This document shows positions 51,077 through 59,416 of a stretch of 64,000 nt of DNA, in pieces. A model generated the notes under the pieces. It was not told the DNA's origin and did not search any database. It saw nothing but the letters and a program-made list of their open reading frames with translations. The translations under genes were made by a program, and so were the position numbers. The DNA lies in contig CAJUTC010000005.1 in NCBI GenBank assembly GCA_910589195.1, forward strand, positions 53,958-117,957, in the 5' to 3' direction. The DNA comes from an uncultured Lachnospiraceae bacterium (GTDB lineage: Bacteria > Bacillota > Clostridia > Lachnospirales > Lachnospiraceae). Within the stretch, counting starts at the first letter, position 1. Each line of letters opens with the position of its first letter.

Positions 51077-52564
51077 TTATAACCGCAAGTCATATTTGAC
51101 TACATCCATCCTTGCTTTTCCGTCTGCGAAAAAAGAGATCCCATCCGCAAGCTGATCGGTATAGATAACAGCAGATAACACTTGCTCCCCATCGTTTACA
51201 AATACTTCCGCACTGAACCGATCCAAAATCAATCGTAATTTCAATTCTCCACCACTGCTTTTTACCAGGCTTCTTCTCTGATGAATAATAGCCCTGCGGG
51301 AGCCAGATTGTTTCCGGTCAATCTTTACAATGGATTCATAAGGCCGGAAACTAACAGAAGTTTGATAGCGTTCATCCTGCGCAAAATAAACTGCAAATTT
51401 CCGGAAAAGCCTTTCCCCTGCTTCCGGGCGGATCGTCATTTCCATATCGATCAAACGGCCTTTTATCCCATCCAGCCAAATGGTATCTGTAACCAGAACA
51501 TTTTCAAACTGTACCTTTCCGGTACGCAGGTTTTCAAGTTCCCGTATTGGCTTTTGAATCAGACGGCCTTCCTTTATTTGAAGCTCTCTGGGCAGGCTCA
51601 TCTGCCCATACCAGGGCAGACCCATCCCCCGGAAATTACAGGTATCCCAATTTTGCATCCACCCGATCATAATCCTTCTTCCATCCAGGGCTGCTACTGT
51701 CTGGGGAGCATAAAAATCAATGCCGTAATCAACTGACTGATTTCTCTCCTCACAGAACTGATACGTTTCTTTCTCCAATCGCCCGATCAGGCATAACGTG
51801 CCATTTCCATTGTGATACTCAAACCCCTTAGGAAGCATGTCCTGGGGGCTGGTAAGCAGCACCTGCTTTCCGTCCAATTCGAAAAAATCAGGGCATTCCC
51901 ACATCTTTCCGAACCGATCTTGGTTTACCGCCAACGTCGTTTCATACTCCCAGCATAATCCGTCCTTGCTTCGGTACAACAAAATTCTCCCATCCTTATG
52001 GGCATCACAATTACCAACCACACAGCGGTAGGTGCCGTCTGGCTCTTCCCAAATTTTCGGATCCCGAAAATCAGAAGGGCTCCCCCCTTCCGGAAGATTT
52101 CGGGCAGACAATACTGGATTTCCACTGTATTTTTCGTAATTGACCCCATCCCCAATAGCCACGCACTGAGTCTGTATATCCTTTGTACTTCCGTTTGGCT
52201 GTGAAGTTTTCATTACTCCCGTATAAAGCAGCATATGCCGTCCATCCGGAAGTACAATAGCACTTCCGGAAAAGCACCCATCCCTGTCATAAGAGGTATC
52301 GGGAGCCAACGCTGCCGGAAGATGATGCCAATGAAGAAGGTCAGAACTGGCCGCATGCCCCCAATGCATCGGCCCCCAATTCAAATCATACGGATGATAT
52401 TGATAAAATAAATGGTATTCCCCATTATAATAAGAAAATCCATTCGGATCGTTCATCCATCCTACCCGGGCAGCAAGATGAAATGCTGGTCTTTCCTTTT
52501 CCCCGATTCCTGATTCCATAACTTCCTCATACATTCTTGCTTCCCGTAATGTCTGGCTTATCAT
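51077..52564 (-). CDS. GH32 sucrose-6-phosphate hydrolase / beta-fructofuranosidase
   Basis: Family GH32 hydrolase of 495 residues without a signal peptide, so probably cytosolic and acting on sucrose-6-phosphate or sucrose and short fructans. The three acidic signatures are present: GWMNDPNGFSYYNGEYHLFY (nucleophile Asp), SDFRDPKIWEE (RDP) and MWECPDFFEL (EC, acid/base Glu). The C-terminal beta-sandwich follows (about 350-495, LILDRFSAEVFVNDG). ATG 52564 lies 6 bases after AGGAGGG and is preferred to an ATG 6 bases upstream. No sucrose transporter or LacI regulator is adjacent; it is a lone gene with its own promoter. Confidence 0.92.
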   Translation of the reverse strand: MISQTLREARMYEEVMESGIGEKERPAFHLAARVGWMNDPNGFSYYNGEYHLFYQYHPYDLNWGPMHWGHAASSDLLHWHHLPAALAPDTSYDRDGCFSGSAIVLPDGRHMLLYTGVMKTSQPNGSTKDIQTQCVAIGDGVNYEKYSGNPVLSARNLPEGGSPSDFRDPKIWEEPDGTYRCVVGNCDAHKDGRILLYRSKDGLCWEYETTLAVNQDRFGKMWECPDFFELDGKQVLLTSPQDMLPKGFEYHNGNGTLCLIGRLEKETYQFCEERNQSVDYGIDFYAPQTVAALDGRRIMIGWMQNWDTCNFRGMGLPWYGQMSLPRELQIKEGRLIQKPIRELENLRTGKVQFENVLVTDTIWLDGIKGRLIDMEMTIRPEAGERLFRKFAVYFAQDERYQTSVSFRPYESIVKIDRKQSGSRRAIIHQRRSLVKSSGGELKLRLILDRFSAEVFVNDGEQVLSAVIYTDQLADGISFFADGKARMDVVKYDLRL

Positions 52565-52644
52565 AAGCATCCCTCCTGGTTTATCGTAGACATCCTGGTT
52601 CTGATTCTATTTTTATTTCTCTTTCTTCCATCCGGATTTTAATA

Positions 52645-52659
52645 CGAATCATTGATTCG
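52645..52659. promoter_or_regulatory. Palindrome in the GH32 leader
   Basis: CGAATCA, T, TGATTCG: perfect 7-base arms with a 1-base centre, about 55 bases downstream of the predicted start site. It may be the operator of a LacI-type sugar regulator. The rest of the 374-base gap is AT-rich; TATTCAATTAAT occurs twice (52778-52789, 52794-52805). Confidence 0.4.
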
Positions 52660-52719
52660 GCTGCTATTAAGGCACATCCTATCAACCGTCTGAATAATTT
52701 CCATACCGCTAGTCAAAAT

Positions 52720-52748
52720 ATTTTAACAGATTTGCAAAACTTTTACAA
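52720..52748 (-). promoter_or_regulatory. Predicted promoter of the GH32 gene
   Basis: Minus-strand TTGTAA (52748-52743), 17 bases, TAAAAT (52725-52720). It would give a leader of about 150 bases. Confidence 0.6.
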
Positions 52749-52938
52749 GAGCAGTAAGCAATTAAAATTTGATTCTATATTCAATTAATTTTGTATTCAA
52801 TTAATAATTAATTTTTTGCTGCTTATTATTCTGTAACTATCCTATGTTCTTAAAACTTGAATTTATGGCAAAAAGTAGTAACCTTTTCTTGCCTTCCTGA
52901 TAAAATGTAGTATTAAGATTTCCATCAGGAGGACAATT

Positions 52939-53949
52939 ATGAAACCATCTTGTACCTTTCGCCTTCTTTTGCCTGTTATAACTGCCGCTTCCATAATAGG
53001 CCTTTGTGGATGCAGGGAAAACACCTCTTCTAGCAGTTTAACTCCGGTTACTTTAAACGAAGTGGCTCATTCTATTTTCTATGCCCCTCAATATGCCGCC
53101 ATTGAACTTGGCTACTTCCAAGAAGAAGGAATTGACTTAACCCTGGTAAACGGGGCTGGCGCTGACAAGGTAATGACTGCCCTGGTTTCCGGTGATGCAG
53201 ATATCGGTTTTATGGGATCCGAAGCAAGCATTTATACTTACGCCAACGGTTCAAAAGACTACGCCGTTAATTTCGCCCAGTTAACCCAAAGGGCGGGAAA
53301 TTTCCTGGTGAGCCGGAATCCGGAATCAGATTTTCAGTGGGAAAGCCTGAAAGGCAAAAAAGTAATTGGCGGGCGGAAAGGCGGTATGCCTCAGCTTGTA
53401 TTTGAATATATTCTAAAAAAGCATGGCATTGATCCGGCCACTGACTTGTCGATTGACCAAAGTATTAATTTTGGCCTGACCGCTGCCGCCTTCCCATCCA
53501 GCGATGCCGATTATACTGTTGAATTCGAGCCTTTCGCTACCACCTTGGAACGTGAGGGAACCGGGCATGTTGTAGCATCTTTAGGGGAAGAATCCGGATA
53601 TGTACCCTATACCGCCTACAGCGTCAAAAAAAGCTATCTGGAATCCCATCCAGATACCATCCAGCAGTTTACCAATGCGATCCAGAAAGGCTTAGACTAT
53701 GTAAACTCCCATTCTTCAGAAGAAATCGCAAAGGTTATCCAGCCTCAATTTAAAGAAACGGATCTGCAGTCTTTGACTACCATCATCGAGCGCTACAAAT
53801 CCCAGAATACCTGGAAAGAAAACACGGTTTTTGAAGAAGAAAGCTTTCTGCTTTTAGAAAATATTTTAGAAGAGGGCGGCGAACTGCCTTCCAGAGTTCC
53901 ATATGAAGATTTAGTAATCACAGAATTTTCAGAAAAAGCGGCTCATTAA
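52939..53949 (+). CDS. Orphan ABC substrate-binding lipoprotein (NMT1/SsuA-like)
   Basis: Lipoprotein of 336 residues: signal peptide ending IIGLCGC with the lipidated cysteine at about residue 25. The NMT1/SsuA-type solute-binding domain follows, with VTLNEVAHSIFYAPQYAAIE, LVNGAGADKVMTALVSGDAD then IGFMG, and LKGKKVIGGRKGGMPQLVFE. Ligands of this group include thiamine precursors, sulfonates, nitrate and taurine-like molecules; which applies is unknown. No ABC ATPase or permease gene is adjacent. ATG 52939 has ATCAGGAGGACAATT upstream. A terminator follows at 53960. Confidence 0.88.
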   Translation: MKPSCTFRLLLPVITAASIIGLCGCRENTSSSSLTPVTLNEVAHSIFYAPQYAAIELGYFQEEGIDLTLVNGAGADKVMTALVSGDADIGFMGSEASIYTYANGSKDYAVNFAQLTQRAGNFLVSRNPESDFQWESLKGKKVIGGRKGGMPQLVFEYILKKHGIDPATDLSIDQSINFGLTAAAFPSSDADYTVEFEPFATTLEREGTGHVVASLGEESGYVPYTAYSVKKSYLESHPDTIQQFTNAIQKGLDYVNSHSSEEIAKVIQPQFKETDLQSLTTIIERYKSQNTWKENTVFEEESFLLLENILEEGGELPSRVPYEDLVITEFSEKAAH

Positions 53950-53959
53950 GTTTCATGGC

Positions 53960-53990
53960 AGGCCCGGCAGGATTTCCTTTAGCCGGGCCT
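53960..53990 (+). terminator. Terminator after the substrate-binding protein gene
   Basis: AGGCCCGGC and GCCGGGCCT are perfect 9-base arms with a 13-base loop, starting 10 bases after the stop codon. The T-run is weak (TTGCTG). Confidence 0.65.
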
Positions 53991-54025
53991 TGCTGATGTG
54001 AGTTTATCTTGGATTTTGATATGTG

Positions 54026-54352
54026 CTACTGCTTATCTTGATACTGGGTACGCTCCCAAATCTCCTTTAAACGTTCCCACCCATCCATGGCCACCAAGGC
54101 TACTACAAACGCTCCTATTACGCTGGCAAATATCATATACCATTGTACCCTTTGCTTCTGCCAGGCCATTAGTGCCATAAAGGATACAGGGCAAAGTACC
54201 AGGGACAGCACAATTACCACTGATGAGGTAGGAAGCATATCCAGGCCAGGCCAGGATTTAATCACCTGGGTAATGACGGATACCACAAAAGCCATAATGC
54301 CAATAGCAATCAGCACATATGATACATACTGCATCATTTCAGTTACATTCAT
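54026..54352 (-). CDS. Holin-like small membrane protein
   Basis: Protein of 108 residues with three hydrophobic segments (VSYVLIAIGIMAFVVSVITQ, VVIVLSLVLCPVSFMALMAW, MIFASVIGAFVVALVAMDGW) and a charged end (RLKEIWERTQYQDKQ). It resembles short holins of clostridial prophages, but the match is by layout only and other small membrane proteins remain possible. I chose ATG 54352 (MNVTEMMQYV) with GAGAGG upstream; the open frame extends further but lacks a site. No other phage gene is nearby. Confidence 0.6.
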   Translation of the reverse strand: MNVTEMMQYVSYVLIAIGIMAFVVSVITQVIKSWPGLDMLPTSSVVIVLSLVLCPVSFMALMAWQKQRVQWYMIFASVIGAFVVALVAMDGWERLKEIWERTQYQDKQ

Positions 54353-54490
54353 ATTTGTCGTTTCCTCTCTTTCTGCTGAAATTCCAGTTTCAGCCACAAT
54401 ATGAATATGCCGCACTTCTTTTATTTATGATACCAGGAGCAAATGGTCGAAAATCTGATATTTCTTTAAACAAATTCTTATAAGATATTC

Positions 54491-54519
54491 TTGACAATAA
54501 CATAATTACACCTTAAAAT
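54491..54519 (+). promoter_or_regulatory. Predicted promoter of the TetR gene
   Basis: TTGACA (54491-54496), 17 bases, TAAAAT (54514-54519). The bases just after it, AAGTAAACACTTGC, share the ACTTGC half of the palindrome at 55231. Confidence 0.75.
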
Positions 54520-54556
54520 GAAAGTAAACACTTGCACAAAGGAATGGTATTGACAC

Positions 54557-55138
54557 ATGGATGACACCAGTCAGAAAATAATTGACGCTGCCATGGCTTT
54601 GATTCGGGATAACGGATATGTAGCAACTACCACAAAAGACATCGCGAAATTAGCCGGGGTAAACGAATGCACATTATTTCGAAAATTCAAAAGTAAAAAA
54701 GAAATTGTCCTTTGCGGGGTTGAGCAGGAAAAGTGGCGTGGCAATATAACATCGGAATTATTCCATAATGTGAAATGGGATCTTCGTTCTGATTTAGAAC
54801 TATTTATGAAAGAATATATGGATCACATCACGCCTGATTTTGTCAGGCTTTCCATTGGTCTAAGAGCGCCTCAAATATACCAGGAAACCGCTCCTTTTAT
54901 TATGAAAGTTCCAAATGCCTTTCTTTCCGCCATGATTGAATATTTAAAAGGGATGAAACAACGAGGGAAATTGCCAAATTTGGATTATGAGTGCCTGGCT
55001 ATGACCATTTTTTCAAGCACATTTGGTTTCACCTTTTTAAGCGCTTCATTTGAAAACGGTCTAACCCATATTACAAAAGATGAATTCATCAAACAAACGG
55101 CGGCCACATTAATCGAGGGAATCCCTCACTTTAAGTAG
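54557..55138 (+). CDS. TetR/AcrR-family transcriptional regulator
   Basis: One-component repressor of 193 residues. The N-terminal helix-turn-helix is KIIDAAMALIRDNGYVATTT then KDIAKLAGVNECTLFRKFKS (about 6-48). The C-terminal ligand domain (about 60-193) is specific and not classifiable. It is followed by a terminator-like hairpin and then ilvBH in the same direction, so it may regulate itself and the acetolactate synthase genes. The ribosome site is weak: AAAGGA lies 13 bases before ATG 54557. Confidence 0.9.
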   Translation: MDDTSQKIIDAAMALIRDNGYVATTTKDIAKLAGVNECTLFRKFKSKKEIVLCGVEQEKWRGNITSELFHNVKWDLRSDLELFMKEYMDHITPDFVRLSIGLRAPQIYQETAPFIMKVPNAFLSAMIEYLKGMKQRGKLPNLDYECLAMTIFSSTFGFTFLSASFENGLTHITKDEFIKQTAATLIEGIPHFK

Positions 55139-55187
55139 AAGTCCTCTTCTATTAAGCAGCCGTTATATGGAAACAAAAACGAATACT

Positions 55188-55216
55188 ACGGTACTGGATG
55201 AACAGTGCCGTTTTTT
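55188..55216 (+). terminator. Terminator between TetR and ilvB
   Basis: ACGGTACTG, a 6-base loop and CAGTGCCGT (one G-T pair) followed by six T. It ends the tetR transcript or acts as an attenuator ahead of ilvB. Confidence 0.8.
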
Positions 55217-55230
55217 AAGCTTTATATGCA

Positions 55231-55244
55231 AGCAAGTACTTGCT
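55231..55244. promoter_or_regulatory. Perfect 14-bp palindrome before ilvB
   Basis: AGCAAGTACTTGCT is fully self-complementary and lies between the terminator and the ilvB ribosome site. The position and form suit a TetR-type operator. Confidence 0.55.
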
Positions 55245-55266
55245 AAAGAATAGGAGGATAAAAATT

Positions 55267-57009
55267 ATGCAGATAACTGGTTCTGAATTATTTGTAAAAG
55301 CCTTACAGCAGGAGCAAGTAGAGGTACTTTTCGCTTATCCAGGCGGACAGGTCATCGATTTATTTCATGCCTTATATGGAGTAACCCATATTAAGGTGAT
55401 ACTTCCACGGCATGAGCAGGGATTGATTCATGCGGCTGATGGCTATGCGCGTTCTACTGGCAAAGTAGGGGTTTGTCTTGTAACCAGCGGGCCTGGAGCC
55501 ACAAACTTAGTTACAGGAATCGCAACTGCCAATTACGACAGTGTGCCCCTGGTATGCTTTACCGGGCAAGTACCCACAGATTTAATTGGAAATGACGCAT
55601 TTCAGGAGGTGGATATTGTAGGAATTACCAGAAGTATATGCAAATGGGCTGTGACAGTCCGCAGACGGGAGGATCTTGCGTTTGTTATAAAAAAAGCTTT
55701 TTATATTGCCAGATCTGGTAAACCGGGGGTTGTGGTAGTCGATCTGCCAAAAGATATCCAGCAAGCTTTTGGAAGTGATCTCTATCTTGAGCATATTCAA
55801 GTACCAAGTTACAGACCGAATACCGGCGTACATATAGGACAGATCAAGAAAGCTTTGGAAGCATTACATTCAGCCAAAAAACCACTCTTTCTTTTAGGTG
55901 GCGGCGTTAATATTTCCCGGGCAAACCAGGAAATGACCCATTTGGCCCAGAAAACAGGAATCCCTGTGGTTACCACTATTATGGGAAAAGGTGCTATTCC
56001 AACCAGCCATCCTCTTTATGTTGGTAATTTAGGCATACATGGAAGCTTTGCCGCAAATATGGCAGTTTCCAACTGTGATGTACTATGTTCCATTGGAGTT
56101 CGTTTCAATGACCGTATTACCGGAAAATCCAGTGAATTTGCCAAACAGGCAACCATCATCCACATTGATATTGATCCTGCGTCAATTTCCAGAAATATTG
56201 CGGTTGATATTCCAATCGTATCTGACGCTAAGAATGCCATTTCTGTTTTATTAGAAAAGGTAAAACCATTAGATACCAATAACTGGCGCAGGCAAATTGC
56301 TGACTGGAAACAGCTTCATCCCCTTAATACTGGAGGGGAACATTCAAACGTAACTCCGCAAGGAATAATCCAGTCCATTAATACAATGTTTAACAATGCC
56401 GTAATTACCACCGATGTTGGACAAAATCAATTATGGGCAACACAATTTCTTGAAATAACATCACATAAAAAGCTTTTTACTTCCGGAGGTCTTGGAACCA
56501 TGGGATACGGTCTTCCATCTGCCATCGGCGCAAAACTTGGCTGCCCGGAAAAAGATGTCATCACAATTTGCGGAGATGGCGGCATACAGATGAATATCCA
56601 GGAATTAGCAACCGCTATTGTATATGAACTTCCCATTATTATCTGCATTCTAAATAACGGGTATTTAGGAAATGTCCGTCAATGGCAAGAAATGTTTTTT
56701 GAACGCAGATATTCCAGCACTTGTTTGCAACGGCGTAAAAGCTGTCCTTCTATTTGTAGCCTTCCCCACAAAGGCTGCCCGGAATATGTTCCAGACTTTA
56801 TAAAACTGGCAGAAAGCTATGGAGCTGTTGGGATTCGGGTACAGCATATCAAAGAAATACAGCCAGCTTTTATCACTGCTAAAAGTACAAAAAAACGTCC
56901 TACTGTGATTGAATTTATCATCCGGCGAGAAGAAAATGTCCTGCCAATCGTAACACCAGGACAGCCGCTGACTTCCATGATAATAAAGGAGTGTGAAACG
57001 AAATGTTAA
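55267..57009 (+). CDS. ilvB: Acetolactate synthase large (catalytic) subunit
   Basis: Thiamine-diphosphate enzyme of branched-chain amino acid synthesis, 580 residues, condensing pyruvate with pyruvate or 2-ketobutyrate. Landmarks are VEVLFAYPGGQVIDLFHAL at the N terminus, ILPRHEQGLIHAADGYARS, and the ThDP motif CGDGGIQMNIQELATAI ending ILNNGYLG. After the mobile-loop sequence QWQEMFFERRYS there is an insertion with four cysteines at 486, 493, 497 and 504 (C-x6-C-x3-C-x6-C). ATG 55267 has AGGAGGATAAAAATT upstream. It overlaps the small-subunit gene by 7 bases. The anabolic type is inferred from that partner. Confidence 0.93.
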   Translation: MQITGSELFVKALQQEQVEVLFAYPGGQVIDLFHALYGVTHIKVILPRHEQGLIHAADGYARSTGKVGVCLVTSGPGATNLVTGIATANYDSVPLVCFTGQVPTDLIGNDAFQEVDIVGITRSICKWAVTVRRREDLAFVIKKAFYIARSGKPGVVVVDLPKDIQQAFGSDLYLEHIQVPSYRPNTGVHIGQIKKALEALHSAKKPLFLLGGGVNISRANQEMTHLAQKTGIPVVTTIMGKGAIPTSHPLYVGNLGIHGSFAANMAVSNCDVLCSIGVRFNDRITGKSSEFAKQATIIHIDIDPASISRNIAVDIPIVSDAKNAISVLLEKVKPLDTNNWRRQIADWKQLHPLNTGGEHSNVTPQGIIQSINTMFNNAVITTDVGQNQLWATQFLEITSHKKLFTSGGLGTMGYGLPSAIGAKLGCPEKDVITICGDGGIQMNIQELATAIVYELPIIICILNNGYLGNVRQWQEMFFERRYSSTCLQRRKSCPSICSLPHKGCPEYVPDFIKLAESYGAVGIRVQHIKEIQPAFITAKSTKKRPTVIEFIIRREENVLPIVTPGQPLTSMIIKECETKC

Positions 57010-57500
57010 AAAAACGATGGATCGGGTTATTGGCAGAAAATGAAATTGGCACTCTTGCCAAAATCTCTGGCCTGTTTTCTGGCAAATCCTATAATTTAAA
57101 CAGCTTGGCTGTTGGAACAACGGCTGATGAAACCGTATCCCGCATGACAATTAGCCTGACCAGTGATGATCAAACTTTTGAACAGGTAAAAAAACAATTG
57201 AACCGGAGTATTGAGGTAATCAAAGTAATCGACTTTACAGACATTGCCGTACATATGAAGGAGCTTATGTTTATAAAATTATTATCCTGCACAGCACAGG
57301 ATATGGACAAGTTATTCCATATTCAGTCTGTTTTCGGTGTGACAATAATCGATTATGGGCCAGATGCTGCCTTGCTTGAATGCATCCAGACAGAAGAAAA
57401 AAATAATGCGCTGATTGCTCTTTGCGAAACCTTATTTATCAACCGTGTTGAAATCGTCCGGGGCGGAAGTGTCGCAATTGAAGCTATCCGTATGTCCTAA
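57003..57500 (+). CDS. ilvH: Acetolactate synthase small (regulatory) subunit
   Basis: Regulatory subunit of 165 residues with an N-terminal ACT domain (WIGLLAENEIGTLAKISGLF then SGKSYNLNSLAVG) and the usual C-terminal second domain (ELMFIKLLSCTAQDMDKLF). It gives valine feedback and stabilises the catalytic subunit. The ATG overlaps the end of ilvB, so the two are translated together. The name ilvN would be equally valid. Confidence 0.92.
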   Translation: MLKKRWIGLLAENEIGTLAKISGLFSGKSYNLNSLAVGTTADETVSRMTISLTSDDQTFEQVKKQLNRSIEVIKVIDFTDIAVHMKELMFIKLLSCTAQDMDKLFHIQSVFGVTIIDYGPDAALLECIQTEEKNNALIALCETLFINRVEIVRGGSVAIEAIRMS

Positions 57501-57530
57501 CAGCAGCCCTATTTCTATCTGCTGGTTTTA
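57501..57530 (+). terminator. Possible terminator after ilvH
   Basis: CAGCAG and CTGCTG (6-base arms, 12-base loop) followed by GTTTTA directly after the stop codon. A second hairpin, GAGGCAG/CTGCCTC at 57616-57644 and followed by CTGGTCTTTT, may act as backup. Confidence 0.5.
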
Positions 57531-57727
57531 TCCGCTAGTTCCATTGATATCATGGCGCTAAGAGCATGCCAGACCACACTTAGCATAGCTGATTTTTGCC
57601 ACATTAATTGAATTAGAGGCAGTCATCGTGAATGATGCTGCCTCCTGGTCTTTTAGGGGAAATGGTTGACTGCTTGCGCTTATAATCTATTCTGATATTG
57701 GTATCAAAAAGTCTTTTGCCACCAGCA

Positions 57728-58290
57728 TCAGAATTGCAGCTTGGAAAAATCAATTTCCAGATGGTCATAAATGTTCGCTTTGATTGTATCCGTAAGTAAG
57801 TAAATAATCGGCGCTTCCGCCTGCTCCATGCCATAAACAAGAACCGTTTGCTTGATCGGGTCAATAATCCAATATTCCCGGACACCCGCTTCCTGGTACA
57901 GGGAAAGCTTTGTGTAATAGTCCATGGCTCTGCTGCTGGTAGATACGATTTCGATAATCCAGTCTGGCGCGCTTTTACAGCCTTATTCGTCCAGCTTGCC
58001 TTTATCACAAATCAAAGATAGATCTGGTTCCAGATATCTGGAATCATCTGTGGAAAGAAAACAGCAAACGGGGCAGGATAGACTTTGCATTCCCCATGAT
58101 TCTTACTGATATAGTTACCGATTGCCAAGTAGAGGAATGATAAGATGTCTTGATGTTTCCGGTTGGGAGATGCCATGTAATAAAGCTGGCCATCAATAAG
58201 TTCAGCCCTACTGCCCTCCGGCAGATGATAGATATCATCAATGATATAACGCTTTTTCTGTACGAATACTGGTGCCCTAGCAACACTTCC
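57728..58290 (-). pseudogene. Decayed Uma2-family (DUF820) nuclease-like gene
   Basis: Remnant of a Uma2/DUF820 protein of the PD-(D/E)xK nuclease superfamily. Reading the minus strand, one frame gives GSRAELIDGQLYYMASPN, HQDILSFLYLAIGNYI and CKVYPAPFAVF; the reading then shifts near 58065 to YLEPDLSLICDKGKLDE; a TAA stop at 57985-57983 follows where an aromatic residue is expected; then SAPDWIIEIVSTSSRAMDYY and REYWIIDPIKQTVLVYG to the end. One frameshift and one nonsense change therefore break it, and no in-frame start is visible at the 5' end. Shadow frames here should not be called genes. Confidence 0.8.
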
Positions 58291-58345
58291 TTTTCAAATT
58301 ATTGTATGTGGTACCGTTTTATTTCCTCCACTGCCGCAACATGTC

Positions 58346-59251
58346 TTAATCCTTATGATGGTTTTTCCTTCTTTTTAAATACTTATAAAGCGTATCCGCT
58401 GCCAAGCTTTTTCCACGCTTATTATCTGAAACAATTTCTATCGACCGTTTGGGAAGCTGGCAATTGAGCGGTATTTGCACCAGCTTCTTTTTTTCCAGCA
58501 GCGGGAACGCAAGGTTTTTCGGAACAAAGCCAATACCAAAATTATGTTCAATGAGTGGCAGCATAAGATCCGATGTTGCCACTTCCATATCCAGTTCATA
58601 ATCTACGCCTTGCCTTATAAAAAAATCTTTATAGATCTGATACGTGGCGCTTTCCCTGCCCAGTCCGATCAGCGGATATTGCTTTATGTGTTTCAATTCT
58701 AATATGGCTTCCTGTAATTCCCTATACTGGGTTCCTCCTACAAGGATTTCGTCATAATCCATTATTTTGCCGCATAAGGTTGTTTCCGGCAGTTGAAACG
58801 GGGTTGTAATAACGGCAAAATCCAATTTTCCGCTGATAAGGTATCGGATAGTTTCTGGTGTTGAATGGTTATGGATTTTTATTTTTATTTCAGGAAATTT
58901 TAATCGAAAATCATGCAGGGCATCCAGCAAAAAAAGATGTAAGGCGGATTCTGTGGCTCCCATTTCAACCGTACCGCCGTTTAATGAATTCTGTCCGCTT
59001 ATTTCTTCCTGCGCATTTAGCAAATGCTTGTATGCAATCTCTACATGGGAATACAGCAGTTTTCCTTTTTCTGTCAAACTGATTCCCCTTGCCTCACGAA
59101 TAAACAACCGGCATCCCAACTGTGATTCCAGCAGCTTCATTATGCGCGTTACATTTGGCTGATTACGGCCCAGTGCAGTTGCCGCCCTTGTGAGGTTTTC
59201 ATACTTTGCCACATAATAAAAAATTTTATAGTATTCAAAATTTATATCCAT
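58346..59251 (-). CDS. LysR-family transcriptional regulator
   Basis: LysR-type regulator of 301 residues. The winged helix-turn-helix is EYYKIFYYVAKYENLTRAAT then ALGRNQPNVTRIMKLLESQL (about 5-44), and the effector domain (about 90-300) contains VEMGATESALHLFLLDALHD. I chose ATG 59251 (MDINFEYYKIF), the family's usual start, over ATG 59293. It is divergent from the MATE exporter gene (165-base gap), the usual arrangement for a LysR regulator and its target. The effector is unknown. Confidence 0.92.
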   Translation of the reverse strand: MDINFEYYKIFYYVAKYENLTRAATALGRNQPNVTRIMKLLESQLGCRLFIREARGISLTEKGKLLYSHVEIAYKHLLNAQEEISGQNSLNGGTVEMGATESALHLFLLDALHDFRLKFPEIKIKIHNHSTPETIRYLISGKLDFAVITTPFQLPETTLCGKIMDYDEILVGGTQYRELQEAILELKHIKQYPLIGLGRESATYQIYKDFFIRQGVDYELDMEVATSDLMLPLIEHNFGIGFVPKNLAFPLLEKKKLVQIPLNCQLPKRSIEIVSDNKRGKSLAADTLYKYLKRRKNHHKD

Positions 59252-59416
59252 ATGTTTTTTATATCTCTCCAATATAACATATGTATTTTTCATATTCTTT
59301 AAAATGAATTATAATACATTCACAAGCGTATGTAAAGATACCATGTACCAAAAGATCGAAAAGCCTTTTGGCGCCAACATCATGCAAATGGAATTTAGCA
59401 GAAAGGATATGAATGT

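Noticed and set aside
57613..58008. 131-residue open frame in the Uma2 region
   Set aside because: It is an out-of-frame reading of the decayed nuclease gene; the homologous sequence lies in other frames.
58044..58286. 80-residue open frame in the Uma2 region
   Set aside because: Also out of frame; the neighbouring frame encodes the recognisable Uma2 N-terminal part.
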